A stretch of DNA of 64,000 nucleotides from JAEUKA01 sp044228505 (GTDB lineage Bacteria; Myxococcota_A; Polyangia; Palsa-1104; JAEUJZ01): NCBI GenBank assembly GCA_044228505.1, contig JBGAUT010000011.1, positions 1 through 64,000 on the forward strand, in the 5' to 3' direction. Under the pieces are notes generated by a model, which made no database searches, was not told the DNA's origin, and saw only the letters and a list, made by a program, of their open reading frames with translations. This document shows positions 1 to 8,843 of this stretch, in pieces (position 1 is the stretch's first letter; every line of letters begins with the position of its first letter). The position numbers and the translations under genes were made by a program.

Positions 1-260
1 TGCGCGATGTGGATCGCAACGAAGACCTCTACCTGGCGGATTTCGACACAGCGGAGAACGGGACGCCGGTGCTCGACATCGGCAACCATTACGTCTGGGT
101 GAGCATGTATCCCGACGGGCAGGTGGTGATTACGATTGCCGAGGCCCGCAAGCTCATCTTCGATTGGCTGGAGGCGGAGAAGCAGTGGTTCGCGGAGCGA
201 GAGGCTCCTGAGCAGAGGGGAGCGGGGCAGCAACCCGATACAAAAGAGTCCGCTTCGTAG
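1..260 (+). CDS. C-terminal part of an unknown protein (5' end outside window)
   Basis: The reading frame is open from the first base and ends with TAG at 258-260, so this is the tail of a gene that starts upstream. A GTG at 9 could be read as a start, but the frame stays open before it and no ribosome binding site can be judged. The visible 83-86 residues are acidic and soluble, with a short beta-rich stretch (around HYVWVSMYPDG) followed by a helix (AEARKLIFDWLEAEKQWF) and a polar tail. I do not recognise the family. It lies about 180 bp before grpE in the same direction and could be in the same transcript. Confidence 0.5.
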   Translation, partial: RDVDRNEDLYLADFDTAENGTPVLDIGNHYVWVSMYPDGQVVITIAEARKLIFDWLEAEKQWFAEREAPEQRGAGQQPDTKESAS

Positions 261-440
261 GTCGAAAAGATGCTTTGTAGTGAACCACTCGACAGCGACG
301 GAAGGCTGCATTACGTTGTAAGCGGGCAAGCTTGCAGCCGGTGTCATCGCCCAAAATCGTTAAACACAGCCAGCTTGCGACCCGATGGCACGGACGCTCC
401 CGTCGAAAGCTGACCAACAATGCCAAGGAGACAGACGAAC

Positions 441-1049
441 ATGGCCACCGAAGAAGCACAGTCGCCGAACGCCACCGATCAGCCGGGCTCAGCCCAGGCG
501 GGAGGTGCGACCCCCAAAGCACCGACATCCCCCGAGGCTGAGCTCCGGGCGCAGGTCGACAAGCTCTCGGAAGAGAAGCGCGACCTGAACGATCGCCTGC
601 TTCGCCTCGCTGCCGAGTTCGAGAACTACAAGCGCCGGGCCCGCAAAGAGCAGGACGACGCCGCCGCCCGTGGGCTCGAAAATCTCACCCGCGAGCTGTT
701 ACCGGCAATGGACAACTTCGACCGTGCCCTCACGGCCAGTAAAAGCGCCTCGACCACCGTTGCCTCGCTGATTGAAGGCGTGCTGATGGTCCAAAAGAGT
801 TTCCTCGGCGCACTCGAGAAGTCGCAGATCAAGCCGTTCGAGGCTGAAGGCAAGCCTTTCGACCCAAACTTTCACGAGGCGATCGGCCACATTGAGAGCA
901 CCACTCTCCCACCGAACCACGTTGCCACGGTGTTTCAGCGCGGTTACATGCTGGGCAGCCGGCTGCTCCGTCCGGCGCTGGTCCAGGTCACCCGCAAGAG
1001 CGAAACCCCAAGCGACGGCAAAGACGCATCGCCCGCTCAGGCGAACTAG
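441..1049 (+). CDS. grpE: GrpE nucleotide exchange factor
   Basis: GrpE releases ADP from the chaperone DnaK in the cytoplasm. The 202-residue product has the family layout: a disordered polar N-terminus (about 1-35), a long coiled coil (about 36-90, with the typical run FENYKRRARKEQ), and the C-terminal beta domain ending in the signature region PNFHEAIGHIES, GYMLGSRLLRPALVQV. I start at ATG 441 because AAGGAG lies at 425-430 with 10-nt spacing; the frame is open 7 codons further to 420. The dnaJ gene follows after 9 bases, so the two are co-transcribed. dnaK and hrcA are not adjacent, and I see no CIRCE element in 261-440. Confidence 0.95.
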   Translation: MATEEAQSPNATDQPGSAQAGGATPKAPTSPEAELRAQVDKLSEEKRDLNDRLLRLAAEFENYKRRARKEQDDAAARGLENLTRELLPAMDNFDRALTASKSASTTVASLIEGVLMVQKSFLGALEKSQIKPFEAEGKPFDPNFHEAIGHIESTTLPPNHVATVFQRGYMLGSRLLRPALVQVTRKSETPSDGKDASPAQAN

Positions 1050-1058
1050 AGGAACTAC

Positions 1059-2201
1059 TTGGCCGACGCAAGGCGCGACTATTACGACGTTCTCGGACTC
1101 CCACGGGACGCAGATCCGGCCGAGATCAAGCGGGCCTACCGCTCGCTCGCGCTGCGCTATCATCCCGATCAAAACCGCGACGACAAGCACGCCGAGGAAA
1201 AGTTCAAAGAGGTTTCGGCAGCCTATACCGTGCTCTCTGACCCAGAGAAGCGCGCTCGTTACGATCGCCTCGGGCACCTGGGACTTGTACGTGATACATC
1301 GGGAATGGACCCGATTTCCGTCGACCTAGAGGCCATGAAGTCGCTGTTTAGCAACCTCTTTGGTGATCTGATCGGCGGCAGAAAAGGCAAGGGCCGCGAC
1401 CTCCGCTACACCCTTGAGATCTCGCTCGCCGAGGCCGCCCACGGTGCCAGCAAGACCATTCGCTTTCCGGTGCGTGCCGACTGTCCAACCTGTCATGGCA
1501 GCGGGGCACGCGGAGGAGATGCAGGCCTGCGCGTCTGCTCAAGCTGCGCCGGCAAGGGTGAAGTCAAGCCAGGCAAAGGGATCTTCTCGCTTAGCCGCCC
1601 CTGCACCGTCTGCCAAGGAGTCGGCAAAGTCGTCGTCGATGCTTGTACTGAGTGTCGAGGCGTCGGTCTCACCGATCAGCAGCGCGAATACACCGTGAGC
1701 ATTCCCGCCGGAACCGAGGATGGCTCCGCCCGTCGAATTTCTGGCCAAGGTGAGCCCGGTCGGCGCGGTGGCAGCTCGGGAGATCTCAACGTCACCGTGA
1801 AGATCCAGCCGCATCCGCTGCTCCGTCGCGAAGGTTCTCTCATCATCTGCGATTTGCCGCTCGGCCTCACCCAAGTGGCCATTGGCTGCCAGATCGACGT
1901 CCCCACCCTCGAAGGGCGTGTAGAGATGAAGATCCCAGCGGGCACTCAGTCAGGCTCGGTCTTCCGGCTGCGTAACAAGGGCTACCCGACTGCGGTCGGA
2001 GCAACCACGCGAGGCGACCTCCACATCAAGGTCCACGTCGAGACGCCTCAAGGGCTCAGCGAGGCCCAGCGCGCCCTGCTCCGACACGTCGAAGAAAAGC
2101 TGTCGACCGCGTCCCATCCTCGCATCGGCAAGTATCAGGAAGAGCTGCGCCACCTCTACGGTCCAGCCGATACCACAGCGACGCCAATCACCAAAAAATA
2201 G
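1059..2201 (+). CDS. dnaJ: DnaJ-type co-chaperone
   Basis: This is a J-domain protein that delivers substrates to DnaK and stimulates its ATPase. The J domain is at about 7-70 with the HPD motif at 35-37. Four zinc-binding CxxCxGxG motifs follow (CPTCHGSG, CSSCAGKG, CTVCQGVG, CTECRGVG), then two C-terminal beta domains; length 380 is normal. The Gly/Phe-rich linker typical of DnaJ is nearly absent: residues about 75-110 are instead an acidic/hydrophobic segment around MKSLFSNLFGDLIGG. The start is TTG at 1059, supported by AGAGGA at 1047-1052 and the fit of the J domain. It sits 9 bases after grpE and 57 bases before recA. Confidence 0.93.
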   Translation: MADARRDYYDVLGLPRDADPAEIKRAYRSLALRYHPDQNRDDKHAEEKFKEVSAAYTVLSDPEKRARYDRLGHLGLVRDTSGMDPISVDLEAMKSLFSNLFGDLIGGRKGKGRDLRYTLEISLAEAAHGASKTIRFPVRADCPTCHGSGARGGDAGLRVCSSCAGKGEVKPGKGIFSLSRPCTVCQGVGKVVVDACTECRGVGLTDQQREYTVSIPAGTEDGSARRISGQGEPGRRGGSSGDLNVTVKIQPHPLLRREGSLIICDLPLGLTQVAIGCQIDVPTLEGRVEMKIPAGTQSGSVFRLRNKGYPTAVGATTRGDLHIKVHVETPQGLSEAQRALLRHVEEKLSTASHPRIGKYQEELRHLYGPADTTATPITKK

Positions 2202-2258
2202 AACCGCTGTCAGCCCTCTTTGCTATACCCAGCGGCCTTCAGCAAAGGAGCATCTTCT

Positions 2259-3371
2259 ATGGCAATCGAGAAGAAGGACGACGCCCGCGTCGTCACGGGA
2301 CGCAGCGACCGACTGGCCGCCATCGACGCAATCACCAGCAACATCGAAAAGCAGTTTGGCAAGGGCGCGATCATGCGGCTCGGTGAGGGCACCGCGCTAC
2401 CTGAGGTGCTGGTTATGCCGACGGGTTCGCTGGCCCTCGACATTGCACTCGGCTGCGGCGGACTCCCCCGAGGACGTATCGTCGAAATCTTTGGCCCGGA
2501 GTCTTCCGGTAAGACCACCATGGCGCTATCCGTCGTCGCCGAGTGTCAAAAGCGCGGCGGAATGGCAGCTTTTGTTGATGCCGAGCACGCACTCGATATC
2601 ACCTATGCCAAAAAGCTCGGGGTCCGCACCGACGATTTGCTGGTTTCTCAGCCCGACAACGGTGAACAAGCGCTCGAAATTACCGACATGCTGGTTCGCT
2701 CTGGCGCGGTCGATATCGTGGTCGTTGACTCAGTGGCGGCGCTGGTTCCCAAGGCCGAAATCGAAGGCGAGATGGGCGATCAGCACATGGGCCTGCAAGC
2801 ACGCCTGATGTCCCAAGCGCTGCGCAAGCTCACCGGATCGATCAACAAGAGCAATACGCTGGTCATCTTCATCAACCAAATCCGCATGAAGATCGGAGTC
2901 ATGTTTGGTAGCCCCGAGACGACCACCGGTGGTAACGCGCTCAAGTTCTACGCATCGCAGAGGCTTGACATCCGTCGCGTCGGAGCACTCAAGCAGGGCG
3001 AAAAGGTCGTCGGTAACCGCACCCGCGTCAAGGTCGTCAAAAACAAGCTCGCCCCGCCGTTCCGCGAGGTTGAGTTTGACCTGATGTACGGCGAGGGTAT
3101 CAGCCACGAAGGCGACCTGGTCGACCTAGGAGCCGAAGCCGGCATCATTGAAAAATCGGGCGCGTGGTTCGCGTACGGCGGCGAGCGCATCGGCCAGGGT
3201 CGCGAAAACGCCAAGGAATACCTGAAGACCCATCCCGAGATGGCCGAAACCATCGAGGCCGCGATCCTTGAAAAGCACGGCATCAAGCGTCAGGGGACCG
3301 AGCCGACACCCACCGCGGTTGCTGAGCACACCGCACCACCGACCGGGCGCAAGTCCAAGTCCGCTGGCTAG
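2259..3371 (+). CDS. recA: RecA recombinase
   Basis: RecA forms filaments on single-stranded DNA, drives strand exchange and promotes LexA self-cleavage. The 370-residue product has Walker A GPESSGKTT, the conserved core (NGEQALEI, VVDSVAALVPKAE, MGLQARLMSQALRKL) and the loop region GSPETTTGGNALKFYAS, followed by a lineage-variable Pro/Thr-rich tail. Start ATG 2259 has AAAGGAG at 2244-2250; 13 upstream codons of open frame are not needed. Unusually it follows grpE-dnaJ. I see no CTGT-N8-ACAG LexA-type operator in the 57-bp gap, so expression may come from the chaperone promoter or another SOS-independent site. Its TAG overlaps the convergent kinase stop (shared bases CTAG, 3368-3371). Confidence 0.98.
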   Translation: MAIEKKDDARVVTGRSDRLAAIDAITSNIEKQFGKGAIMRLGEGTALPEVLVMPTGSLALDIALGCGGLPRGRIVEIFGPESSGKTTMALSVVAECQKRGGMAAFVDAEHALDITYAKKLGVRTDDLLVSQPDNGEQALEITDMLVRSGAVDIVVVDSVAALVPKAEIEGEMGDQHMGLQARLMSQALRKLTGSINKSNTLVIFINQIRMKIGVMFGSPETTTGGNALKFYASQRLDIRRVGALKQGEKVVGNRTRVKVVKNKLAPPFREVEFDLMYGEGISHEGDLVDLGAEAGIIEKSGAWFAYGGERIGQGRENAKEYLKTHPEMAETIEAAILEKHGIKRQGTEPTPTAVAEHTAPPTGRKSKSAG

Positions 3372-5143
3372 TCGACGATTTCAGGCCTACCGAGCGGCTT
3401 GGTTTTGCCGGCTGGCTTGGTGCCGGGTCCGGTGACCGGCGGTTTGCCAATCGGTGGCTTGCTGGTAGCAAGACCGGTCGTTGGGGACTTGACCACTGGC
3501 TTACCGACCAGACTCGGTTTGGCAACACCGGTGGCTGGCTTGGTCGGCCCTTGTTTGTTGGGGTTACCGGCTGGTCTGGTGGAGCCTGCGTTCGACGTCG
3601 GCTTGCTGCTCGTAACCGGCTTCGGCGCTTCGACTGGATCGAGCGCAATGGTCAAGTTGACATCGCTGCCGACGTTCGCATCCACCGTTTGGTCTTTGTA
3701 GTTTGGCCGATGGATGATGAGCTTGAGTGGCTCTTTGCCTCGCGGCCAGTCCTTCTTCATCGGGGTCATCCCAATCGAACGACCCGAGCTGGCCAATAGC
3801 ACATCGGCCCCAGCCGGGGTGCTCTCCACCGATAGCAAGATGTTGCGACGCTCGACCTTGATCGGCTGTGTTCCTGATGATGGCGTGTCGTCTCGTAGCA
3901 CACGCACCGCAATCGCGACGATGAGCGACATCGCCACAATCCCCGCCGCAGCCATCACCGCCCATCGCCGACGCCGCTGAGCCGGAGACATCGACAGACT
4001 GCTCTGCCCCGCTGAGCCTCCGAGGGTCGATTGGCGATTGAGCCCAGAGTTCGAGTCTTTTTCTGCCTTTTCCTTCGCCGCCTTGAGTCGATTTCCCGTA
4101 GGCGTGTCGTCATCCCCCGGCGATGACTGCGCCGCCGCTACCGGTGGAATCGCAACGCCCGACGCTGCCTGGGGATTTGGCGGTGTCAACCCTTGCGCAA
4201 AACCCGGAATCGGAAGGTTGGCCGACGACAAGCTGAAGCCCGGTGGCATCCGCACAATCGCGTGTGCCGTCGTTGGATACGCCACAGCCAGCCCATCCAG
4301 CTCGCCCGTCACTTGCCGCATCGTGGGCCGGTCGGCCTTGTTCTTGATGAGCAGGCGATGCACCACCGCCGACAAGTTCACTGGCACATACGGTGCCACG
4401 TCTTTGATCGGGGTCGGCTCGTCATAGATTTGCTTCGCCAGGATTTCGCCCTGAGCCCCCGTGAACGGCGGCTTACCGACGAGCATCTCGTACATAATCA
4501 CGCCGAGCGAGTAGACGTCAGCCTTGTCATCGACGTTGCCCGCACCACGGCACTGCTCCGGTGCCATGTACTTGGGCGTGCCCATGACCACGTCCGCCGC
4601 CGTCTGAGCCGCGCCTTGATTCAGCTCGGCCGCCACCTTGGCGATCCCGAAGTCGAGCAGCTTCACCCGAATCCGTCCCGGAGCTTCCGGATCGGGATCC
4701 GCGATCAGCATGATGTTGTCAGGCTTCAAGTCGCGGTGGATGACCCCCTTCTCATGGGCCGCAGCCAGCGCCGCAGCGATTTGGCGCGAGATTCGCACCA
4801 CCTCGGGCACCGCGAGCTTTCCGCCGCTGGCCTTGAGCCTTTGGCCGAGGGTGTCGCCCTTCAGAAACTCCATGACCAGATAGGCGACTCCCGACGGCAA
4901 CTGCCCATAGTCGGAGATCTGCACAATCCCAGGATGATCGACAATGTTGACGGCCCGCGCTTCATTGAAGAAGCGCTGCGCAATCTCAGGCTCTTGTGCG
5001 TAGCGACCATGCAGGATCTTGACGGCCACGCGACGCTCGATCGGCTCTTGGATGGCCTCGTAGACGGCCCCCATTCCGCCCTTGCCGATCAACCGTACCA
5101 AACGGTACGGACCTATCTTGTCGCGAGGCAGACCTGTAGACAC
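3368..5143 (-). CDS. Membrane-anchored Hanks-type Ser/Thr kinase with PEGA-like domain
   Basis: The cytoplasmic kinase domain (about 12-280) has the glycine loop GKGGMG (20-25), catalytic Lys42, Glu61, HRDLKPDN with Asp138, DFG and the APE motif. A linker rich in Pro/Ser/Lys follows, then one membrane helix (about 405-427), a PEGA-like beta domain (LLSVESTPAGADVLL and a GMTPM turn) and a long Lys/Pro/Thr/Gly-rich tail of about 100 residues outside the membrane. Start is GTG 5143; an in-frame TGA lies four codons upstream, so no longer start exists, but the nearest SD-like GGAGGGG is about 25 nt away. It is convergent with recA. The target is unknown. The low-complexity tail could bind cell wall, but that is a guess. 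Confidence 0.93.
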   Translation of the reverse strand: MSTGLPRDKIGPYRLVRLIGKGGMGAVYEAIQEPIERRVAVKILHGRYAQEPEIAQRFFNEARAVNIVDHPGIVQISDYGQLPSGVAYLVMEFLKGDTLGQRLKASGGKLAVPEVVRISRQIAAALAAAHEKGVIHRDLKPDNIMLIADPDPEAPGRIRVKLLDFGIAKVAAELNQGAAQTAADVVMGTPKYMAPEQCRGAGNVDDKADVYSLGVIMYEMLVGKPPFTGAQGEILAKQIYDEPTPIKDVAPYVPVNLSAVVHRLLIKNKADRPTMRQVTGELDGLAVAYPTTAHAIVRMPPGFSLSSANLPIPGFAQGLTPPNPQAASGVAIPPVAAAQSSPGDDDTPTGNRLKAAKEKAEKDSNSGLNRQSTLGGSAGQSSLSMSPAQRRRRWAVMAAAGIVAMSLIVAIAVRVLRDDTPSSGTQPIKVERRNILLSVESTPAGADVLLASSGRSIGMTPMKKDWPRGKEPLKLIIHRPNYKDQTVDANVGSDVNLTIALDPVEAPKPVTSSKPTSNAGSTRPAGNPNKQGPTKPATGVAKPSLVGKPVVKSPTTGLATSKPPIGKPPVTGPGTKPAGKTKPLGRPEIVD

Positions 5144-5248
5144 TGAGTGGCATCATATCACTTTGGACCCCTCCGCTTGAAGAGGCATCCGCTCTACCAG
5201 CAAGCCTAACTGGCCGGTTTCTGGCCACGATCCCCCATGTAGGATGGC

Positions 5249-5998
5249 CTACTCAACCGACTTAGTGCCCGCCGCTCGATCCGCTGCAGTTAGCTCTTTG
5301 ACGGCGACAAGGCCCGGCGGTACTGGCATCACCTTCAGGTCCGGTCGACCTTTGTTGCCTTGCGCACGCTGTCGCACAAAGTAGACCCCTGCCGTTGGGG
5401 TCATCAGCGTGGAACACTGCGGAGCGACCTTGCGCATACCGCCGCCGGTGTCGGACGGGTCATCGGTCACCGGTGCCTCGACGTCAGGGAGCTGGACGCA
5501 GGCGCGATGGCTGCCAGTGCCTGCGACGTAACGAAAGTAGCGACCGGCCTTGAGCTGCACTTTCTCGCTGTCATCAATGCTCATCAGACGCGCTTCGCCG
5601 TCGTCACCGCTCGGTCTGTAGAAATAGATGACCGTTGAGCCTGATGCCGTGCCATCCGGATGTGGATCGGGCACGGATTTCGGAGGCTGACCAAACAGGC
5701 GCTTCTCCGCCTGGCGGGCCGCTTCAGCCGGGCTGCTTCCGAGCGAAGCCAGCACCGATGGCCGACCCGTATCGTATTCGCCGTAGCGCACCCACGCTGC
5801 GATCGCCGCCTCTTGGACTTCTTCGCTGCTGTCGCTAAGGGCCGCTTTGAGGGCCGTCTCGTTGCCTTCAGCCTCCCAGCCGGCAACCTGCCGGACCCGC
5901 ATGCCGGCACAGCCACTCCCAAGCAATAAAACCCCGCCAAGCAGCAATCGTCCACCGAGCGAGCCGACCACGCTCATCGACTTCATCGACTTCCACAT
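5249..5998 (-). CDS. Lipoprotein with HEAT-like and DUF2846-like regions
   Basis: A 249-residue secreted lipoprotein. The signal peptide ends in a lipobox LLGSGC (Cys about 30). Residues about 40-85 look like a short HEAT-type helical pair (ETALKAALSDSSEEVQEAAIAAW). The second half, starting STVIYFYRPSG, resembles DUF2846-type beta domains of bacterial lipoproteins. I choose ATG 5998, because the GGAGGG at about 6005-6010 on this strand then has normal spacing; the TTG two codons earlier would abut it. It lies in a minus-strand run with two more envelope proteins. Function unknown; the domain assignment is by pattern only. Confidence 0.75.
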   Translation of the reverse strand: MWKSMKSMSVVGSLGGRLLLGGVLLLGSGCAGMRVRQVAGWEAEGNETALKAALSDSSEEVQEAAIAAWVRYGEYDTGRPSVLASLGSSPAEAARQAEKRLFGQPPKSVPDPHPDGTASGSTVIYFYRPSGDDGEARLMSIDDSEKVQLKAGRYFRYVAGTGSHRACVQLPDVEAPVTDDPSDTGGGMRKVAPQCSTLMTPTAGVYFVRQRAQGNKGRPDLKVMPVPPGLVAVKELTAADRAAGTKSVE

Positions 5999-6051
5999 TG
6001 TCAACCCTCCACATTCAATCGCTGACCCGAGGAATCACCCCGCGCAGCCCT

Positions 6052-6639
6052 CTACTTGCCCACGCCGACTCGCTTGTACAAATCGACGTTCTTTTTGACC
6101 GTTTCTAGGTCGTGATAGGCACGTAGCTTTGCATCTTCCCACTCACGGTCTAGCTCGGAAAGACCCCACTTGCCGTCTTGTCCCAGCGCCAGCCGAAACG
6201 GCCGGCCCGACTCCGGCCCACAGGTCGCCTCTTTCGGCCCCACGGTCCGTACCGGCATCTGTTCGCTCACACGCTCCCGAAAGTCGGCAGCGTACCGCTC
6301 GGCATAGAGCTGCAGAAACAGCTCGCGGCCACTTTCGGCGTCCGCGGCATACAGTCGAGCGAGCGCGGCGGCTTGTTCCGGTGCCGGATAGTGGCGGTGT
6401 ATCGAATCGCCCATCTCTCGATGGAGCTTTTGCACCGTCGACACCGACCATTGCGTGTTTTGCAGTAGTGCGTCGTAGACAGCAATACCGTCCGCTTCGA
6501 GTACCGCATCGCGCAAGCTCGCACAGGCTGACTCAGCGGTTTTGTTCCGACCGCAGCCACTCATCCCCGAAAGCCCGACCGCGAACCCAAGGCCACACAC
6601 CATCGCCACGCAGACCCGACCGACTCGGGCTCTGCTCAA
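6052..6639 (-). CDS. Putative lipoprotein of unknown function
   Basis: A 195-residue protein with a signal peptide and lipobox GMSGC (Cys about 29), followed by a mostly helical, charged domain. No family recognised. The start is TTG at 6639, which overlaps the stop of the upstream gene in the arrangement TTGA, indicating translational coupling. With the membrane protein upstream and the lipoprotein downstream (gap 53 bases) it forms a small envelope operon on the minus strand. Confidence 0.75.
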   Translation of the reverse strand: MSRARVGRVCVAMVCGLGFAVGLSGMSGCGRNKTAESACASLRDAVLEADGIAVYDALLQNTQWSVSTVQKLHREMGDSIHRHYPAPEQAAALARLYAADAESGRELFLQLYAERYAADFRERVSEQMPVRTVGPKEATCGPESGRPFRLALGQDGKWGLSELDREWEDAKLRAYHDLETVKKNVDLYKRVGVGK

Positions 6640-7181
6640 GGCTGGTCCTCGGACTTGGACTTAGGCGAATCCGCGATGAGATCGTCTTTGTTCGACTCGC
6701 TCTGCTCTCGCCGCTTTTGCAGCGCTTGTCTTCGCAGGTTTTGGAAATGCACGAGGAGCCGCATCTCGATGTACAGCCCGACCACCAGCCAGATCAGCGG
6801 GTAACCAGGCAACGCAAAACCCCGCACTTTGCCAAACGTCAGCAGGCCACCGACCATCGTCAAAAGCGCCGCACCCGTCGCGACCGCCAGCGAAAACGAG
6901 CGATTCGCGGCCAGCGTCAGACCGCCTAACAGGAGCGCCGCCCCCACCAGGAGGTTGCCAGGAAACAGCAGCAGCCCAAAGGGCTGAATCCGCACGATGG
7001 CAAACGCGCCCATCATGCACATCATCGCGACCAAGTACGAAGTTTGAGAGCGCACAGACTGCCTGCTACCACGTCTTTTCAGCCTGCGCCATTTCGATGC
7101 CATCGCCGGACCCCAAGCCGGATAGTTTCCGTCGCCCACGATTTTTGATCTTGCCGCTTCCGGTCCGGCTTTGGTATGCAA
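6636..7181 (-). CDS. Small integral membrane protein
   Basis: A 181-residue protein with about four hydrophobic helices (approximately 47-68, 72-92, 95-115 and 123-145), a basic N-terminus and a charged, Lys/Ser-rich cytoplasmic tail. I keep the TTG start at 7181 because a perfect SD (TAGGAGGT on this strand, plus-strand 7185-7192) sits just upstream; an internal ATG at about 7103 has no such site. It is coupled to the downstream lipoprotein by a TTGA overlap. No family recognised. It is divergent from dnaA. Confidence 0.75.
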   Translation of the reverse strand: MHTKAGPEAARSKIVGDGNYPAWGPAMASKWRRLKRRGSRQSVRSQTSYLVAMMCMMGAFAIVRIQPFGLLLFPGNLLVGAALLLGGLTLAANRSFSLAVATGAALLTMVGGLLTFGKVRGFALPGYPLIWLVVGLYIEMRLLVHFQNLRRQALQKRREQSESNKDDLIADSPKSKSEDQP

Positions 7182-7289
7182 GGCACCTCCTAAGCGAGCC
7201 GATCGCTGTTTTTTTTGGCCATCACGCTCTGCGTCGTGCCCGAGGTCTTCGGGTGCTCTCGTCTCCAGTCCTTCGGTAATGGGCGTACT

Positions 7290-7321
7290 TTATCCACACC
7301 TGTGGATAACCCTGTGGATAG
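7290..7321. promoter_or_regulatory. Cluster of three DnaA boxes upstream of dnaA
   Basis: TTATCCACA lies at 7290-7298 (plus orientation), its reverse TGTGGATAA at 7301-7309, and a one-mismatch reverse box TGTGGATAG at 7313-7321. Two of them match the strict consensus. They end 7 bases before the chosen dnaA start. Such clusters serve as DnaA autoregulation sites or as part of oriC. No clear AT-rich unwinding region is next to them, apart from a T8 run at about 7206-7213, so an origin role is only possible. Confidence 0.85.
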
Positions 7322-7328
7322 TTGTTGC

Positions 7329-8828
7329 ATGCTGAGTGATCTGCCCCTCGATAGCACACCCTCGGGATCGCCCTGCCACCAGGCGGGTTCTTTCGAGGTT
7401 TGGGACGACGCCATGAAGGTGCTCGCCCGCAAGCTATCGGCGCAGAACTTCGACCTGTGGTTCCGTCCGATCCGCTGCCAGCGCGTCGATGGCCAGAACA
7501 TCCATCTGCTCGCCCCGAACCAGTTCATCAAAGAGTGGTTCGAGACGCACTACCAGCAGGTGGTCCTCGAAGTCATCGGCGAAGGCACTTCCCGGCCATA
7601 TCTCATCCACTGGCAGATCGATGACAGCAATAGCGAGGAAGACCGCGCCCGTGACAACAAGGTCGCCGATTCCAAGCAGCAGCAACAGCAGCAGGCCAAG
7701 CCCGCTGAGCCGGTGCGGACAGCCCCGAGCCGTCCCAGTGATGGGCCATCCCGTCGTCACTCTCCGGGGGCCAAGAACAAGCCATCGCCCGAGAGCCTCG
7801 AACCCGGTCAAGAGCTGCTTGCGCGCTACATTTTTGATTCGTTTGTCATCGGCCCGTCGAACCAGCTCGCCGCAGCAGCCAGCCGAGCCGTCGCTGACAA
7901 TCCGGGTGGCAAATACAATCCGCTCTTCATTTACGGCGGCGTTGGGCTCGGCAAAACGCATCTTTTGCATGCGATTGGGCATCAGATCCAAGCCGAACAT
8001 CCGACGTGGCGCATCCTGTACCTGAAGACCGAGACGTTCATGAACGAGTACATCAATCAGGTGCGCTCGGGTCGAATCGATGACTTTCGGGTCAAGTACC
8101 GCGACAACACCGACGTACTGCTGATGGACGACATCCAGTATCTCGGCGGCAAAGAGCGAACCCAGGACGAGTTTTTCCATACCTTCAACGCGCTGTTCGA
8201 GTCGCACCGCCAGATTGTCGTCACCGCCGACAAGTATCCGCACGAGATCCCGGATCTCGAAGAGCGCATTCGCTCGCGCTTCCAGTGGGGACTTATCGCC
8301 GACATCCAGGCACCGGAGCTAGAAACGCGGGTCGCGATCCTGCAAAAAAAGGCGGAGCTCGATCAGATCGCGCTGCCAAATGACGTGGCGCTGTTTTTGG
8401 CGACCCATATCAAATCGAACGTCCGTGAACTCGAGGGTCTGCTGATTCGGGTGGCGGCGTTTGCGTCGCTTCAGCAGCGACCCATCACCATCGAGTTTGC
8501 TCAAGACACGCTGCGCAACTTCCTGACCCAATCGACCGCGCACCTGAGCATCGAGTCCGTGCAGCGCGAGGTCGCGACCTACTTTGGCGTCAAGATCACC
8601 GATCTCAAAGGCACCAGCCGTCAGACTTCGGTCACGCGGCCTCGGCAAGTGGCAATGTACCTGGCCCGCAAGCTCTGCAAAGCGAGCTTCCCGGAGCTGG
8701 GTCTAAAGTTTGGCGGCAAAGATCACACGACGGTGCTGTCGGCCTGCCGCAAAATCGAGGCGCTGCTCGACTCCGACCCGCAACTGCGCGGGATGGTGCA
8801 GGAGATCGAGCGCCACCTCCTCGCGTAG
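7329..8828 (+). CDS. dnaA: Chromosomal replication initiator DnaA
   Basis: DnaA binds 9-mer boxes and opens the origin. The 499-residue product has domain I (VWDDAMKVLARKLS to about 85), a linker rich in Gln/Pro/Ser (about 100-150), the AAA+ domain with Walker A GGVGLGKTH and Walker B VLLMDDIQ, and domain IV with the DnaA signature KFGGKDHTTVLSACRKIE near the C-terminus. The open frame extends upstream to 7215, but that part contains the three DnaA boxes, so ATG 7329 is preferred; no strong SD is visible there. It is not next to dnaN, recF or rpmH; a class II aldolase gene follows 15 bases downstream. Confidence 0.97.
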   Translation: MLSDLPLDSTPSGSPCHQAGSFEVWDDAMKVLARKLSAQNFDLWFRPIRCQRVDGQNIHLLAPNQFIKEWFETHYQQVVLEVIGEGTSRPYLIHWQIDDSNSEEDRARDNKVADSKQQQQQQAKPAEPVRTAPSRPSDGPSRRHSPGAKNKPSPESLEPGQELLARYIFDSFVIGPSNQLAAAASRAVADNPGGKYNPLFIYGGVGLGKTHLLHAIGHQIQAEHPTWRILYLKTETFMNEYINQVRSGRIDDFRVKYRDNTDVLLMDDIQYLGGKERTQDEFFHTFNALFESHRQIVVTADKYPHEIPDLEERIRSRFQWGLIADIQAPELETRVAILQKKAELDQIALPNDVALFLATHIKSNVRELEGLLIRVAAFASLQQRPITIEFAQDTLRNFLTQSTAHLSIESVQREVATYFGVKITDLKGTSRQTSVTRPRQVAMYLARKLCKASFPELGLKFGGKDHTTVLSACRKIEALLDSDPQLRGMVQEIERHLLA

Positions 8829-8843
8829 AGGGACGTTGCGGCG

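Noticed and set aside
261..440. CIRCE-type heat-shock operator before grpE
   Set aside because: No TTAGCACTC-N9-GAGTGCTAA-like sequence found.
2202..2258. LexA box before recA
   Set aside because: No CTGT-N8-ACAG or GAAC-N4-GTTC-like palindrome seen.
4193..5146. 317-codon plus-strand open frame
   Set aside because: It is antisense to the kinase catalytic domain, and the Arg/His-rich product is typical of a shadow frame.
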